From Oscillospiraceae bacterium (GTDB lineage: Bacteria; Bacillota; Clostridia; Oscillospirales; Ruminococcaceae), in the NCBI GenBank assembly GCA_021199795.1, contig JAJQHJ010000024.1, forward strand, positions 150,810 to 214,809: 64,000 nucleotides of DNA, written 5' to 3'. How positions within the stretch are numbered: the stretch's first letter is position 1; each line of letters opens with the position of its first letter. The translations under genes and the position numbers were made by a program. The notes below the pieces were generated by a model. The model did no database searches and was not told where the DNA came from. It saw only the letters and a program-made list of their open reading frames with translations. Positions 55,125 through 64,000 of the stretch are shown piece by piece.

Positions 55125-56417
55125 TCAATCCCCAAATGCCTGTGAAAGGTCGGCAATGATGTCATCGATATGCTCGGTGCCAATGGAAAGACGGATTGTA
55201 TTCGGCTTTATTCCCTGATCCAGAAGCTCCTCTTCCGAAAGCTGAGAATGTGTCGTGGTTGCCGGATGGATGACGAGGCTCTTTACATCGGCTACATTAG
55301 CAAGAAGAGAGAATACTTTGAGGCTGTCTATAAACTCGTGAGCTTCTTTCTGACCGCCCTTAATCTCGAATGTGAATATTGAGCCGCCTCCGTTCGGGAA
55401 ATACTTCTCGTACAGAGCGTGGTCAGGATGGTCAGGCAGTGCAGGATGATTTACTTTTTCGACCTTCGGATGATTTACAAGAAAGTCCAAAACTTTCTTT
55501 GTGTTTTCAACATGACGGTCAATTCTTAAGGAGAGGGTTTCGGTTCCCTGCAACAGAAGAAAAGCATTGAAAGGCGAAATTGTAGCTCCCGTATCTCTCA
55601 GAAGTATTGCTCTTATGTAGGTTACGAATGCCGCAGGACCCACTGCGTCAGCAAAGGAAATTCCGTGGTAGCTCGGATTAGGCTCAGCGATAGGTGCATA
55701 CTTACCGCTTGCTTTCCAATCGAACTTTCCTCCATCAACAATAACTCCGCCTAAAGTTGTTCCGTGTCCGCCAATGAACTTGGTCGCAGAATGGATTACT
55801 ATGTCCGCTCCATGTTCAATAGGTCTGAAAAGATAGGGGGTTGCAAATGTGTTGTCGATTGCAACAGGAATACCGTGTCTGTGTGCAATTTCAGAAATGG
55901 CATCAACATCGGGTATATCGCTGTTAGGATTGCCCAAGGTCTCAAGATAGATTGCCTTTGTATTATCCTGAATGGCGGCTTCAACTTCTTCCAGATTATG
56001 AGCATCGACAAAGGTTGTCTCAATTCCGCTTAACTTAAGAGTATGGGCAAGAAGATTGTAGCTACCGCCGTAGATGGTCTTCTGTGCGACAATATGGTCG
56101 CCTTTCTGAGCGAGTGCCTGAATTGCATATGTAACAGCCGCCGCTCCGGAAGCAAGCGCAAGTCCCGCAACTCCACCCTCTAAAGCGGCGATTCTTGACT
56201 CGAAAACGTCCTGTGTGGAATTGGTCAGTCTGCCGTAGATGTTGCCGGAATCACGGAGTCCAAAGCGGTCTGCGGCGTGAGCTGAGTTATGAAAAACATA
56301 AGAGGTTGTCTGGTAGATGGGGACAGCCCTTGAATCGGTTACGGGATCGGGATTCTCCTGACCTGCATGGAGCTGGATGGTCTCAAACTTAAAGTTGTTT
56401 TCGTAATTGTATTTCAT
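55125..56417 (-). CDS. metY: O-acetylhomoserine sulfhydrylase
   Basis: 430 residues, a PLP enzyme of the Cys/Met metabolism family that makes homocysteine from O-acetylhomoserine and sulfide. [15 protein letters not shown] and [11 protein letters not shown] open the fold; [13 protein letters not shown] and [11 protein letters not shown] (PLP lysine) mark the active site; [12 protein letters not shown] closes it. Length over 420 residues fits MetY and not the shorter MetB/MetC. AAGGAG lies ten bases before the ATG. A short Cys-rich open reading frame lies on the same transcript upstream, and metE and metF nearby complete the route to methionine. Confidence 0.95.
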   Translation of the reverse strand: MKYNYENNFKFETIQLHAGQENPDPVTDSRAVPIYQTTSYVFHNSAHAADRFGLRDSGNIYGRLTNSTQDVFESRIAALEGGVAGLALASGAAAVTYAIQALAQKGDHIVAQKTIYGGSYNLLAHTLKLSGIETTFVDAHNLEEVEAAIQDNTKAIYLETLGNPNSDIPDVDAISEIAHRHGIPVAIDNTFATPYLFRPIEHGADIVIHSATKFIGGHGTTLGGVIVDGGKFDWKASGKYAPIAEPNPSYHGISFADAVGPAAFVTYIRAILLRDTGATISPFNAFLLLQGTETLSLRIDRHVENTKKVLDFLVNHPKVEKVNHPALPDHPDHALYEKYFPNGGGSIFTFEIKGGQKEAHEFIDSLKVFSLLANVADVKSLVIHPATTTHSQLSEEELLDQGIKPNTIRLSIGTEHIDDIIADLSQAFGD

Positions 56418-56450
56418 TGTGTATACACTCCTTGGTAAGATAAAGTTGTT

Positions 56451-56564
56451 CTATGCTTCTGGTAAAGAAGCGTTGTTATTGTATCTGTATCGACAGCAAC
56501 AGTGTACACACATTCGACCGAATCTGAAGTTATGTCTTAATAGAACTGTGAAATTTGTAGGCAT
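56451..56564 (-). CDS. Cys-rich leader peptide (37 aa) upstream of metY
   Basis: 37 codons from ATG 56564 with GAAAGGAAGG just before it. The peptide begins MPTNFTVLLRHNFRFGRM, then CVHCCC, then RYRYNNNASLPEA. Four Cys codons within six positions are typical of attenuation leader peptides that sense charged tRNA-Cys. It lies after the metY promoter and ends 33 bases before metY. The RNA over the Cys codons (GTGTGTACAC, 56511-56502) can pair over ten bases, with one G-U pair, with GTGTATACAC (56428-56419), between the metY ribosome site and ATG. Ribosomes stalled by low cysteine would block that pairing and expose metY. This mechanism is inferred. Confidence 0.75.
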   Translation of the reverse strand: MPTNFTVLLRHNFRFGRMCVHCCCRYRYNNNASLPEA

Positions 56565-56621
56565 AGTATCCTTCCTTTCAATCGAAATAAAACACATATT
56601 AAAACGATATGTATTATGGGG

Positions 56622-56650
56622 ATTATAACCGATATATTTTCTTTTGTCAA
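56622..56650 (-). promoter_or_regulatory. Promoter of the leader peptide-metY transcript
   Basis: Minus strand: perfect TTGACA (56650-56645), 17-nt spacer, perfect TATAAT (56627-56622). Confidence 0.9.
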
Positions 56651-56690
56651 TACCTTTTTCAAAAAATTTTTTCAGAATTCAAAAAACGTA

Positions 56691-56737
56691 TTGACAGCGA
56701 GACTGACTTATGATATAATCCCTACTATGTTGATAGG
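56691..56737 (+). promoter_or_regulatory. Promoter of cysK with 17-bp dyad operator
   Basis: TTGACA 56691-56696, 17-nt spacer, TATAAT 56714-56719. CCTACTATGTTGATAGG (56721-56737) is a CCTA-N9-TAGG dyad covering the start site. The same pattern occurs at 63819-63835 and 63934-63950. A CymR-type Rrf2 repressor is the candidate binder. Confidence 0.75.
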
Positions 56738-56790
56738 TTTTAATTCGGTAAAACTTACTCGACAACTAAACTCTCAAGGAGGAAAATATA

Positions 56791-57726
56791 ATGGCGGTAT
56801 ACAACAGCATAACTGATTTGGTAGGTGGAACTCCTTTGATCAGGCTCAATAACTTTTTAAAGGCGGATAAATACTACGCTGATATTCTTGCAAAGCTCGA
56901 ATATCTGAACCCCGCAGGAAGCGTTAAGGACAGAATTGCAAAAGCAATGATTGATAATGCAGAAGCTACTGGCGATTTGAAAGAGGGTTCAGTCATCATC
57001 GAGCCAACCAGCGGCAACACCGGAATCGGTCTGGCGGCGATTGCGGCATCCAAAGGCTACAGAATCATTCTTACTATGCCTGAGACAATGAGCGTTGAGA
57101 GAAGAAATCTCTTGAAAGCTTACGGTGCAGAGCTCGTGTTGACAGAGGGTTCCAAGGGCATGAAAGGTGCTATTGCGAAGGCAAATGAGCTTGCTGCCTC
57201 GATTCCAGACAGCTTTATTCCCGGTCAGTTTGTGAATCCCGCCAACCCGAAGGCTCACTTTGAGACAACTGGTCCCGAAATATGGAATGATACTGACGGC
57301 AAGGTTGATATTTTCGTCGCCGGTGTCGGCACAGGCGGAACAATCAGCGGTGTAGGAAAGTATCTTAAGAGCAGGAATCCGGACGTTAAAATAGTCGCAG
57401 TTGAACCGGCTGGCTCTCCTGTTTTGTCAACAGGTGTTGCTGGCTCACATAAGCTTCAGGGAATCGGTGCAGGATTCGTTCCCGATACTCTTGATACAAG
57501 CATATACGACGAGATTATTACCATCAAGGATGAAGAAGCATTCGACACAGGCAGGAAGCTCGCAAAAGTAGAAGGACTCTTGGTCGGAATCACCTCGGGA
57601 GCCGCAGTTTACGCCGCTTCAATTCTTGCAAAGCGTCCCGAAAACGAAAGCAAGACAATAGTTGCACTTCTCCCCGACACAGGTGACAGGTATTTGTCAA
57701 CACCGATGTTTGCAGAGCGGAATTAA
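56791..57726 (+). CDS. cysK: Cysteine synthase A (O-acetylserine sulfhydrylase)
   Basis: 311 residues. Makes cysteine from O-acetylserine and sulfide. PLP lysine is Lys46 in [20 protein letters not shown] is the substrate loop and [15 protein letters not shown] the phosphate-binding loop. AAGGAGG is just before the ATG. It is divergent from metY and carries its own repressor-like site. Confidence 0.96.
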   Translation: MAVYNSITDLVGGTPLIRLNNFLKADKYYADILAKLEYLNPAGSVKDRIAKAMIDNAEATGDLKEGSVIIEPTSGNTGIGLAAIAASKGYRIILTMPETMSVERRNLLKAYGAELVLTEGSKGMKGAIAKANELAASIPDSFIPGQFVNPANPKAHFETTGPEIWNDTDGKVDIFVAGVGTGGTISGVGKYLKSRNPDVKIVAVEPAGSPVLSTGVAGSHKLQGIGAGFVPDTLDTSIYDEIITIKDEEAFDTGRKLAKVEGLLVGITSGAAVYAASILAKRPENESKTIVALLPDTGDRYLSTPMFAERN

Positions 57727-57866
57727 GTAAACGACCTCAGCGAGTCTTTTTATGTGTGGACTTCTCTGCATTAGTCCAAGGTGCCTTTCAGCTTCTGGGT
57801 TACTGGCTGTCGGATTATAGCAAAAAGCTATAGATTGAATCTATACCTGAGCATTCAAAGATTGTA

Positions 57867-57897
57867 TTGGAAGACAACGGGCGAAATATGCTATAAT
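57867..57897 (+). promoter_or_regulatory. Probable promoter of metE-metF
   Basis: TATAAT 57892-57897 with a weak TTGGAA 57867-57872 at 19-nt spacing. No SAM riboswitch, T-box or CCTA-N9-TAGG dyad is visible in this leader. Confidence 0.5.
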
Positions 57898-57945
57898 TAT
57901 GCCGACGAACGGTCACACGCTTTTATACAAGGAGAGGATATATTC

Positions 57946-60219
57946 ATGCAGTCATCAATCATAGGCTATCCGAGAGTAGGAAGCCAGAGAGAACTCAAAT
58001 TTGCGACAGAAAAGTATTTTCGTAATGAGATGGGGTCAAGTGAGCTTTATTCTGTCGCTTCCGGGATCAGAAGGTCACAGTGGGCTATAGAGAAAGAGTC
58101 CGGGCTTGATTATATCCCGTCAAACGATTTCTCATTCTACGATACTACGCTCGACACGGCGGTTCTTCTGAACATTATTCCCGAAAGATATTCTGAGCTT
58201 GGGCTTTCGGAATTGGATACATATTTCGCAATGGCAAGGGGCTATCAGGGTGAAAAGGGCGATGTCAAGGCACTTGCTATGAAAAAGTGGTTCAACACCA
58301 ATTATCACTATATGGTTCCCGAAGCCGACGACAATACTTCAGTCAAGCTTGTCGGCACAAAGCCTTTTGACGAATATCTTGAAGCAAAAGCTGAGGGAGT
58401 AGAGACAAAGCCGGTTATAGTTGGCGCATTCACTCTTTTGAAGCTCACGAAATTCACCGGTGAAAAGAATGCAGTGGATTTCGCAGACAGCGTAGCTGAG
58501 GCTTATTCGGAGATTTTGAGGAAGTTCTCATCTCTCGGAACAAAGTGGGTTCAGTTTGATGAGCCTTATCTTGTCCATGATCTGAGCGCAGATGACATAG
58601 AGCTTTTTGAAAGACTTTATAGCAAAATTCTTTCTGCAAAGGGCTCTGTAAAGGTTCTCCTTGAAACCTATTTCGGCGATATAAGAGATTGCTACAATGA
58701 TGTCGCAAAGCTTGATTTTGACGGAATAGGACTCGACTTTGTTGAGGGCAGAGAGACACTTGCACTTGTCAATAAGAATGGTTTCCCGGATGATAAGCTC
58801 CTCTTTGCGGGTCTCGTCAACGGTAAAAATATCTGGAGAAACAATTACAGTCGCACTTTGGCTGTCCTTGATACTTTATCAGATGCAGGAATTGACACTG
58901 TAATCAGCACATCATGTTCGCTTCTGCACGTTCCGTATACTCTTGATAACGAAACTAAGCTGTCAGAGGATTTCAAGAATCATTTTGCCTTTGCAGAGGA
59001 GAAGCTTTCGGAGCTTTCTGAAATTAAGGCATTATTCTCCAAAACCGACAGAAGTATTTCGGGAGCATACAAGAAAAACGAAGCTCTATTTGAAAAGCGC
59101 GAGGGAGCGACAGATGAAATCGTAAGAAAACGTGTTTCGGAAATCAAGGAAACTGATTTTGAAAGACTTCCTGCTTTCTCCGAAAGAGAAAAAATCCAAA
59201 AGAAAGAATTCAACCTTCCCAAGTTCCCGACAACAACTATCGGTTCTTTCCCTCAGACTCAGGATGTCAAAGCAAATCGTACTGCATTCAGAAAGGGAAC
59301 TATAACCGAGGAAGAGTATAAAGAGTTTAACCGCAAGAAAATTGCTGAATGTATTGAGCTTCAGGAGAATATCGGGCTTGACGTTCTGGTTCACGGCGAA
59401 TACGAAAGAAACGACATGGTTGAGTATTTCGGCGAACAGCTCAAGGGCTTCCTGTTCACGGAGAAGGCTTGGGTGCAGTCGTATGGCACCAGATGCGTAA
59501 AGCCGCCGATTATCTGGGGCGATGTTTCAAGGACCAAGCCGATTACGGTTGAATGGTCAACGTATGCCCAGAGCCTGACCGATAAGCCACTCAAGGGAAT
59601 GCTCACAGGTCCGGTTACAATTCTCAACTGGTCGTTCCCTCGTGAGGACATATCCACCAAAGAGAGTACATATCAGATTGCTCTTGCAATAAGGGATGAG
59701 GTTCTGGATCTTGAAGCGAGCGGAATCAGAGTTATCCAGATTGACGAAGCCGCTCTGAGAGAAAAACTTCCCTTGAGAAAGAGCGACTGGTACAGCGAAT
59801 ACCTCGACTGGGCAATTCCCGCTTTCCGTCTGGTTCACAGCGGCGTCAAGCCGGAAACCCAGATTCACACTCATATGTGCTACAGCGAATTCACCGACAT
59901 AATCAAGGCAATCGACGACATGGATGCCGATGTCATCACCTTTGAGGCTTCCCGCTCCGACCTTCAGATCTTGGATTCTCTCAAAGAATGCGGTTTCAAG
60001 ACCGAGGTTGGTCCCGGAGTTTATGACATTCACTCACCGAGAGTTCCCTCTGTTGAAGAAATCAAGTCAGCACTTCACAAAATGCTTTCGAGAGTTGATT
60101 CTAACAAGCTTTGGGTGAATCCAGACTGTGGACTTAAAACAAGAGGCACCGTCGAAACAGAGGCAAGCCTGAGAAACCTCGTTCAGGCGGCAAGAGAGCT
60201 TAGAAATGAAAATATCTGA
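57946..60219 (+). CDS. metE: Cobalamin-independent methionine synthase
   Basis: 757 residues, the usual MetE length. It methylates homocysteine with methyltetrahydrofolate-polyglutamate. The N-terminal half ([20 protein letters not shown]) is the duplicated barrel. The C-terminal half carries the zinc ligands His643 and Cys645 (HTHMCYSEF) and Cys728 (NPDCGLKTR), at positions matching E. coli MetE. The start is ATG 57946 with AAGGAGAGG upstream; a longer in-frame extension overlaps the promoter. It overlaps metF by 14 bases. Confidence 0.96.
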   Translation: MQSSIIGYPRVGSQRELKFATEKYFRNEMGSSELYSVASGIRRSQWAIEKESGLDYIPSNDFSFYDTTLDTAVLLNIIPERYSELGLSELDTYFAMARGYQGEKGDVKALAMKKWFNTNYHYMVPEADDNTSVKLVGTKPFDEYLEAKAEGVETKPVIVGAFTLLKLTKFTGEKNAVDFADSVAEAYSEILRKFSSLGTKWVQFDEPYLVHDLSADDIELFERLYSKILSAKGSVKVLLETYFGDIRDCYNDVAKLDFDGIGLDFVEGRETLALVNKNGFPDDKLLFAGLVNGKNIWRNNYSRTLAVLDTLSDAGIDTVISTSCSLLHVPYTLDNETKLSEDFKNHFAFAEEKLSELSEIKALFSKTDRSISGAYKKNEALFEKREGATDEIVRKRVSEIKETDFERLPAFSEREKIQKKEFNLPKFPTTTIGSFPQTQDVKANRTAFRKGTITEEEYKEFNRKKIAECIELQENIGLDVLVHGEYERNDMVEYFGEQLKGFLFTEKAWVQSYGTRCVKPPIIWGDVSRTKPITVEWSTYAQSLTDKPLKGMLTGPVTILNWSFPREDISTKESTYQIALAIRDEVLDLEASGIRVIQIDEAALREKLPLRKSDWYSEYLDWAIPAFRLVHSGVKPETQIHTHMCYSEFTDIIKAIDDMDADVITFEASRSDLQILDSLKECGFKTEVGPGVYDIHSPRVPSVEEIKSALHKMLSRVDSNKLWVNPDCGLKTRGTVETEASLRNLVQAARELRNENI

Positions 60220-61075
60220 AATATTCAAGACAAAAACGGTCTTCTCCTTCGAAGTCTTCCCGCCAAAAACCACATCATCGGTAAACTCCGTATATGACAC
60301 GCTTGCAGAGCTTCGGGATCTCTCCCCCGACTTCATAAGTGTCACATACGGGGCGGCGGGAGGAAAAAACAATACAGAGACCTTCAAAATTGCTTCCGCA
60401 ATAAAAAACAACGGCATCGAAAGTGCCGCACACCTGACCTGTCTGGGAATGACAAAGGCTGATATTCTTGAAAAGCTTGATGAGCTGAAACGAATCGGTG
60501 TTGAGAATATCTTAGCTTTGCGTGGCGATATGCCTACGGATGGCAGTGAGGTTCCGAAAGGCGATTTTGAGTATGCGTCTGACCTGATTTCTTTCATCAA
60601 GCAAAACGGCGACTTTGACGTTTCGGGAGCTTGCTACCCCGAAGGTCACATTGAGGCATCAAGCAAGGCTGAGGACATCCTCAACCTTAAGAAGAAAGTT
60701 GATGCGGGTGCAGACCATCTCATTTCACAGCTTTTCTTCGACAATAATTGCTTCTATTCGTTTTTGGAAAGATGTCAGATTGCCGGAATCAACGTCCCGA
60801 TAGAAGCTGGAATCATGCCTGTCACAAACCGCAAACAGATTGAGAGGATGGTTTCTCTCTGCGGCGCAACGCTTCCGACAAAGTTCCTGAAGATTATGGA
60901 ACGATATGAGAACAATCCGACCGCTATGCGTGATGCCGGTATTGCCTATGCTGTTGACCAGATCGTAGACCTGATTACGCAGGGAGTAGACGGAATCCAT
61001 CTTTATGTGATGAATAACTCCTATGTCGGCAGAAGGATATATACTTCCGTAAATAGCCTCATGACTTGTAAGTGA
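60206..61075 (+). CDS. metF: 5,10-methylenetetrahydrofolate reductase
   Basis: 289 residues, a flavin TIM barrel that supplies methyltetrahydrofolate to Met[40 protein letters not shown], and SGACYPEGH are canonical, and [14 protein letters not shown] follows. The start lies inside the end of metE, so translation is coupled. A terminator follows at 61117. Confidence 0.96.
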   Translation: MKISEIFKTKTVFSFEVFPPKTTSSVNSVYDTLAELRDLSPDFISVTYGAAGGKNNTETFKIASAIKNNGIESAAHLTCLGMTKADILEKLDELKRIGVENILALRGDMPTDGSEVPKGDFEYASDLISFIKQNGDFDVSGACYPEGHIEASSKAEDILNLKKKVDAGADHLISQLFFDNNCFYSFLERCQIAGINVPIEAGIMPVTNRKQIERMVSLCGATLPTKFLKIMERYENNPTAMRDAGIAYAVDQIVDLITQGVDGIHLYVMNNSYVGRRIYTSVNSLMTCK

Positions 61076-61116
61076 GCGTTATCTGCCTATAACTATATCA
61101 CTTAGGTAACGGATAA

Positions 61117-61175
61117 GTGTGCACAACACAGCTGGGCTGAAGCTCAGCAAGCGTTGTGCACACTCTCTTTGTCTT
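61117..61175 (+). terminator. Terminator of metE-metF
   Basis: GTGTGCACAAC (61117-61127) pairs with GTTGTGCACAC (61153-61163), with an inner CTGGGCT/AGCTCAG stem; the tail is TCTCTTTGTCTTT. Confidence 0.8.
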
Positions 61176-61179
61176 TAAC

Positions 61180-62466
61180 TCATTCTTCAACGACTGTAAT
61201 CGTATTTTTCAGCATTCCCATCCAACAGGAATAGGTATATGTTCCTTCTTCAACAGGTGTAAACTCTATCACAACCTCTCCTGTAGTAAGCTTTACTTGC
61301 TGATTGAATGCCGACAGTACAATCTCATTATTACAGCCGTTCAAACTGCTCTCGTCAACTTCTATTGTCCACACCACAGGGATTCCTGCCGTGACCTGAA
61401 TGTCATCATATCCGTTTGAATGAAGTGCGGTTGTGACATATTGAACATCGCCGTCAACTGTTGACACTATGACATCATCAGAGCCTGAAGTAGTAGAGCT
61501 GGTTGTTGTGAAGCCCGTGAGCACAAGGTTATTTTGAAGCATAAAGATTCCCATCACAATGAGCAGGACGGAGCCAACTTGCAGCATTCTGGTACGCCAA
61601 TGTGCCTTAAGCATTCCCGCAGCCATTCCAAAAACAAACACAAGCGGAATGGTTCCGAGGCAGAAAGAAAACATCGACAGTGCACCTGCAATCATGCTTC
61701 CGCTTGCGATAGCGTATATCTGCATGGACTGGAGCGGTCCGCACGGCATGAATCCGTTTGCAAGCCCGACAGCAAAGGAGCTGTGTCTGCCAATACGCTG
61801 AATCTTCTGAGAAATCTTTGCGGATAGCTTCGGAAAAAGACGGATGCGAAACTGAAATCCGCCGAGCATTCTTATCCCCATTATGAGCATGAACACTCCC
61901 GCTATGAGTCCTATAATTCCCCGAACCTGTAATGTAATTGCAGCTTTCTCTCCGATAAATCCAAGAACGCCGCCAATTATCGTATAGCTTGTGAGTCTGC
62001 CCAAGTTATACAGAACGCTTCGTTTGAGAGGTTTTGTATTGCCCTCGGAGATGCTTTGGGCAAGGTTAAGCCCACCGCACATAGCGATGCAGTGAACGGA
62101 GGTGAGAAGCCCTATCAGAAATAGTGCGAAATAGCTCATCTGCTCTTCACCGATTATCGGTATGTTCTGGAAGATTTCGAGCCAGCCCATATGCCTTGCT
62201 ATTACATACAATGCAAGTATGATAACGAGAATTGCTACCGTATCGCCAAGCTTCTTACCTGTTTCGCTCACGCCGTAGCCCGTTTCCTCTATTGCGGCTT
62301 TTATTTTCGCTTCTGTACACGGGGATGAGTACTCGACGGTCAGTTGTCCCTTTCCGCAATCGGCGGTTGCGGATGATACTCCCTCGATAGCCGATACTGC
62401 GCCCTCGACCCTGCATTCACAATTCCGGCAGGTCATTCCCGTGACATGAATAACCGATTTTTTCAT
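61180..62466 (-). CDS. HMA-TauE/SafE (DsbD-like)-cupredoxin fusion membrane protein
   Basis: 428 residues in three parts. An N-terminal heavy-metal-associated domain has GMTCRNCECR (Cys13 and Cys16). A six-helix membrane region has SVHCIAMCGGLNLA and NGFMPCGPLQSMQIYA, the paired Cys motifs of the TauE/SafE-like DsbD superfamily. The extracytoplasmic C-terminal domain is cupredoxin-like, with VVIEFTPVEEGTYTYSCWMGM supplying candidate copper ligands. The role is inferred: handling copper or moving reducing power across the membrane. It starts 12 bases after the DUF2318 lipoprotein. Confidence 0.85.
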   Translation of the reverse strand: MKKSVIHVTGMTCRNCECRVEGAVSAIEGVSSATADCGKGQLTVEYSSPCTEAKIKAAIEETGYGVSETGKKLGDTVAILVIILALYVIARHMGWLEIFQNIPIIGEEQMSYFALFLIGLLTSVHCIAMCGGLNLAQSISEGNTKPLKRSVLYNLGRLTSYTIIGGVLGFIGEKAAITLQVRGIIGLIAGVFMLIMGIRMLGGFQFRIRLFPKLSAKISQKIQRIGRHSSFAVGLANGFMPCGPLQSMQIYAIASGSMIAGALSMFSFCLGTIPLVFVFGMAAGMLKAHWRTRMLQVGSVLLIVMGIFMLQNNLVLTGFTTTSSTTSGSDDVIVSTVDGDVQYVTTALHSNGYDDIQVTAGIPVVWTIEVDESSLNGCNNEIVLSAFNQQVKLTTGEVVIEFTPVEEGTYTYSCWMGMLKNTITVVEE

Positions 62467-62478
62467 ATATCAGGCACC

Positions 62479-62970
62479 TCAGAAGTTCTTCCAGTTTGCA
62501 AAGCGATAAGCGTTATCGCTCAGAAATTCTGATGAAATTGTAATTACACTTTCCTCTTCGGAATAATCATCAGAAGTTATCGGGACGGGATTGCATCCTC
62601 CGCTTACCACACCTATATTGTTTGTTGAGAATTTACTTCCGCAATTCTGACAGACGAAGTAGTCACCTTCCTGCACAAAGTAAGCGTATGGTGAACCGTT
62701 GCACACCTGACAGGTATTCATCGCAAGGCGCACTGTGCCGTCAGAAGCGAGAACTGCGAAAATCTCAACATTAATTCCGTCAACTGTCGTATCGTAATAA
62801 CTGGCGTTAGTGCTTATATCTTCTATGTGAATCTCGACTCCTGTCTCCGCTATGTCGGATGTACTTTCCTGTGTTTCCACAGACTCTGCTTCGGAAGAGC
62901 AACCGACCATAACAAACGTGATAGCTACTGCGATGACTCCTGTGAAGAATTTTGTTCTTATTTTGCTCAT
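62479..62970 (-). CDS. DUF2318-like lipoprotein
   Basis: 163 residues. Signal peptide with lipobox FVMVGC (Cys24), then a domain with MNTCQVCNGSPYAYFVQEGD and FVCQNCGSKF, two CXXC pairs that probably hold a metal or FeS centre, followed by GGCNPVPI. DUF2318 proteins occur with FTR1-like iron uptake and with metal-handling membrane proteins. GAGG is eight bases before the ATG at 62970. It lies between tcdA and the HMA fusion gene, and all three seem co-transcribed. Confidence 0.82.
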   Translation of the reverse strand: MSKIRTKFFTGVIAVAITFVMVGCSSEAESVETQESTSDIAETGVEIHIEDISTNASYYDTTVDGINVEIFAVLASDGTVRLAMNTCQVCNGSPYAYFVQEGDYFVCQNCGSKFSTNNIGVVSGGCNPVPITSDDYSEEESVITISSEFLSDNAYRFANWKNF

Positions 62971-62987
62971 GATTGATACCTCAACTT

Positions 62988-63740
62988 TCATTTCGTTAAA
63001 TCCTTTACAACTTCTCCCGCAAGAATTAGACCGGCTACAGATGGGACAAATGCGACACTTCCCGGAATGTCCCTTCGCACAGTACATTTGCGCTTTGTGT
63101 CGGGAGGACAGATGCAGTGCGTCCGGCAACTGATTTCCATGTCATCAAGCGGGCGGATGCATTCTTCCGTGGAATACACCACTTTTAAAGCTCGTATCCC
63201 ACGCTTTCTGCATTCATGTCTCATAACCCTTGCAAGAGGACATACTGTTGTTTCATAAATATCTGCAACCTGAAATTTTGTGGGATCAAGCTTGTTTCCT
63301 GCTCCCATACAGCTGATAACCGGCACGCCGCACCTTTGCGCTTGCTCAATAATTCCGAGTTTCGCTGTAACGGTATCTACGGCATCTATGACATAGGAAT
63401 ACTGCGAAAAATCAAATTCGTCTGCATTTTCGGGAAGATAAAAGCACTTCCTGACTTCTACCTCTGCATTAGGATTGATTTCGAGTATCCGTTCTTTCAT
63501 GGCATCCACTTTATACTGACCGACTGTTTTTCTGGTTGCAATAACCTGCCTGTTTAAATTGGTCAGACAAATCCTGTCATCATCAATTAGTACGAGGTGA
63601 CCGACCCCGCTTCTGGCAAGTGCTTCTGTAGCATAACCACCGACGCCTCCAATGCCGAATACTGCTACACGGGACTCCGACAAACGCTCCATTCCGTCTT
63701 TTCCAAGCAGAAGCTCTGTCCTTGAAAACTGATTCAACAC
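62988..63740 (-). CDS. tcdA: tRNA threonylcarbamoyladenosine dehydratase (TcdA/YgdL), ThiF superfamily
   Basis: 250 residues. An E1-like fold binds ATP through GIGGVGGYATEALARSG and DDDRICLTNLNRQ; DAVDTVTAKL follows. TcdA cyclises the t6A modification of tRNA. The C-terminal part is Cys-rich (CRTHCICPPDTKRKC), as in this clade. Its E. coli homologue works with the cysteine desulfurase CsdA, which may explain why a sulfur-type operator lies in its leader. AGGAGGAC precedes the ATG. First gene of the tcdA-DUF2318-HMA unit. Confidence 0.9.
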   Translation of the reverse strand: MLNQFSRTELLLGKDGMERLSESRVAVFGIGGVGGYATEALARSGVGHLVLIDDDRICLTNLNRQVIATRKTVGQYKVDAMKERILEINPNAEVEVRKCFYLPENADEFDFSQYSYVIDAVDTVTAKLGIIEQAQRCGVPVISCMGAGNKLDPTKFQVADIYETTVCPLARVMRHECRKRGIRALKVVYSTEECIRPLDDMEISCRTHCICPPDTKRKCTVRRDIPGSVAFVPSVAGLILAGEVVKDLTK

Positions 63741-63818
63741 TATTTATTGTCCTCCTGTCAGATGCATTTTGTTTCGATACCACGTTTCATCTATGATGCA
63801 CCTTTCGTATATTCATTG

Positions 63819-63875
63819 CCTACCATTTAAGTAGGCGAACCACTTTATTATAGCCTACAATGATGCCAATGTCAA
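63819..63875 (-). promoter_or_regulatory. Promoter of the tcdA operon with CCTA-N9-TAGG dyad
   Basis: Minus strand: TTGACA (63875-63870), 17-nt spacer, TATAAT (63852-63847). The dyad CCTACCATTTAAGTAGG (63819-63835) lies just after the start site, well placed for repression. Confidence 0.8.
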
Positions 63876-63933
63876 GCGGCAGAGCTCGCAGATACTGTGC
63901 AGGAGTGAAAAATTTTTTGTAAAGCCTATTAAA

Positions 63934-63966
63934 CCTATTGACATGGTAGGTTATTGATGATATAAT
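63934..63966 (+). promoter_or_regulatory. Rightward promoter with CCTA-N9-TAGG dyad for a gene beyond the window
   Basis: TTGACA 63938-63943, 17-nt spacer, TATAAT 63961-63966. The -35 box lies inside the dyad CCTATTGACATGGTAGG (63934-63950). The controlled gene is outside the window. Confidence 0.75.
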
Positions 63967-64000
63967 AGTCCGCATTAGCATATTAAAAATTCAGAGTTCA

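Noticed and set aside
56407..56628. 73-codon plus-strand frame over the metY start and leader
   Set aside because: It is antisense to the leader peptide and metY start and has no ribosome site.
57727..57945. SAM riboswitch or T-box before metE
   Set aside because: The leader after the -10 box is only about 45 nt and lacks the S-box and T-box consensus segments.

Overview
The window looks like chromosome of a fibre-degrading, probably spore-forming Clostridia bacterium of the Ruminococcus/Oscillospiraceae kind. Evidence is a bifunctional AdhE, a monomeric group-B [FeFe] hydrogenase, a T-box trp leader, a YpeB spore protein, and many secreted lipoproteins and carbohydrate esterases with Thr-rich linkers. 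TTG and GTG starts are common. Promoters are mostly sigma-A-like with 17-nt spacers. No phage, transposase, CRISPR array, rRNA operon, dockerin or cohesin was seen.

Layout. 1-868: 3' end of a GH43-like glycosidase. 1041-4457: adhE and a small phosphotransferase. 4503-5111: tmk on the minus strand. 5321-6832: [FeFe] hydrogenase. 6841-13670: Trp T-box leader and complete trpEGDCFBA operon. 13965-15419: solute-binding lipoprotein. 15493-20272 (minus): AlgI-like membrane protein, SH3/Thr-rich protein, YhcC-type radical SAM protein and CE15 glucuronoyl esterase, probably one operon. 20472-25323: HtrA, an intergenic repeat cluster, proS, a MITE-like repeat, GtrA and a nucleotidyltransferase. 25381-27801 (minus): a second solute-binding lipoprotein and a wall-anchored protein. 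28118-31781: heterodimeric ABC exporter. 31845-32245: a predicted type I toxin-antitoxin pair. 32303-35057: BlaI/M56 regulatory pair. 35117-41115: GH5 cellulase, tRNA-Leu(GAG) and three tandem SGNH esterases. 41167-42818 (minus): fba and a HigBA-type pair. 42960-46420: structured leader and large surface protein. 46663-48996: ABC/DUF2975/XRE cassette. 49111-54538: ypeB, second htrA, ANT(6)-like gene and eno. 54646-54731: tRNA-Leu(UAA). 55125-63740: sulfur/methionine block (metY with a Cys-rich leader peptide, cysK, metE, metF, then tcdA, a DUF2318 lipoprotein and an HMA-TauE/SafE-cupredoxin protein).

How it fits together. AdhE and hydrogenase handle fermentation electrons. GH43, CE15, GH5 and the SGNH enzymes fit debranching and cutting of glucuronoxylan and cellulose, with the two lipoproteins as possible sugar binders. 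In the sulfur block, cysK, tcdA and a gene beyond the right edge share a 17-bp dyad of the form CCTA-N9-TAGG, which looks like the site of one repressor. metY instead carries an upstream open reading frame with four Cys codons in a six-codon stretch, whose RNA can pair with the metY translation start.

The most novel-looking items are the type I toxin-antitoxin locus, the Cys-codon leader of metY, the shared dyad, the M56 sensor with a duplicated unknown domain, and the unassigned structured leader at about 42995-43168. All functions are read from sequence alone; no database search was run.
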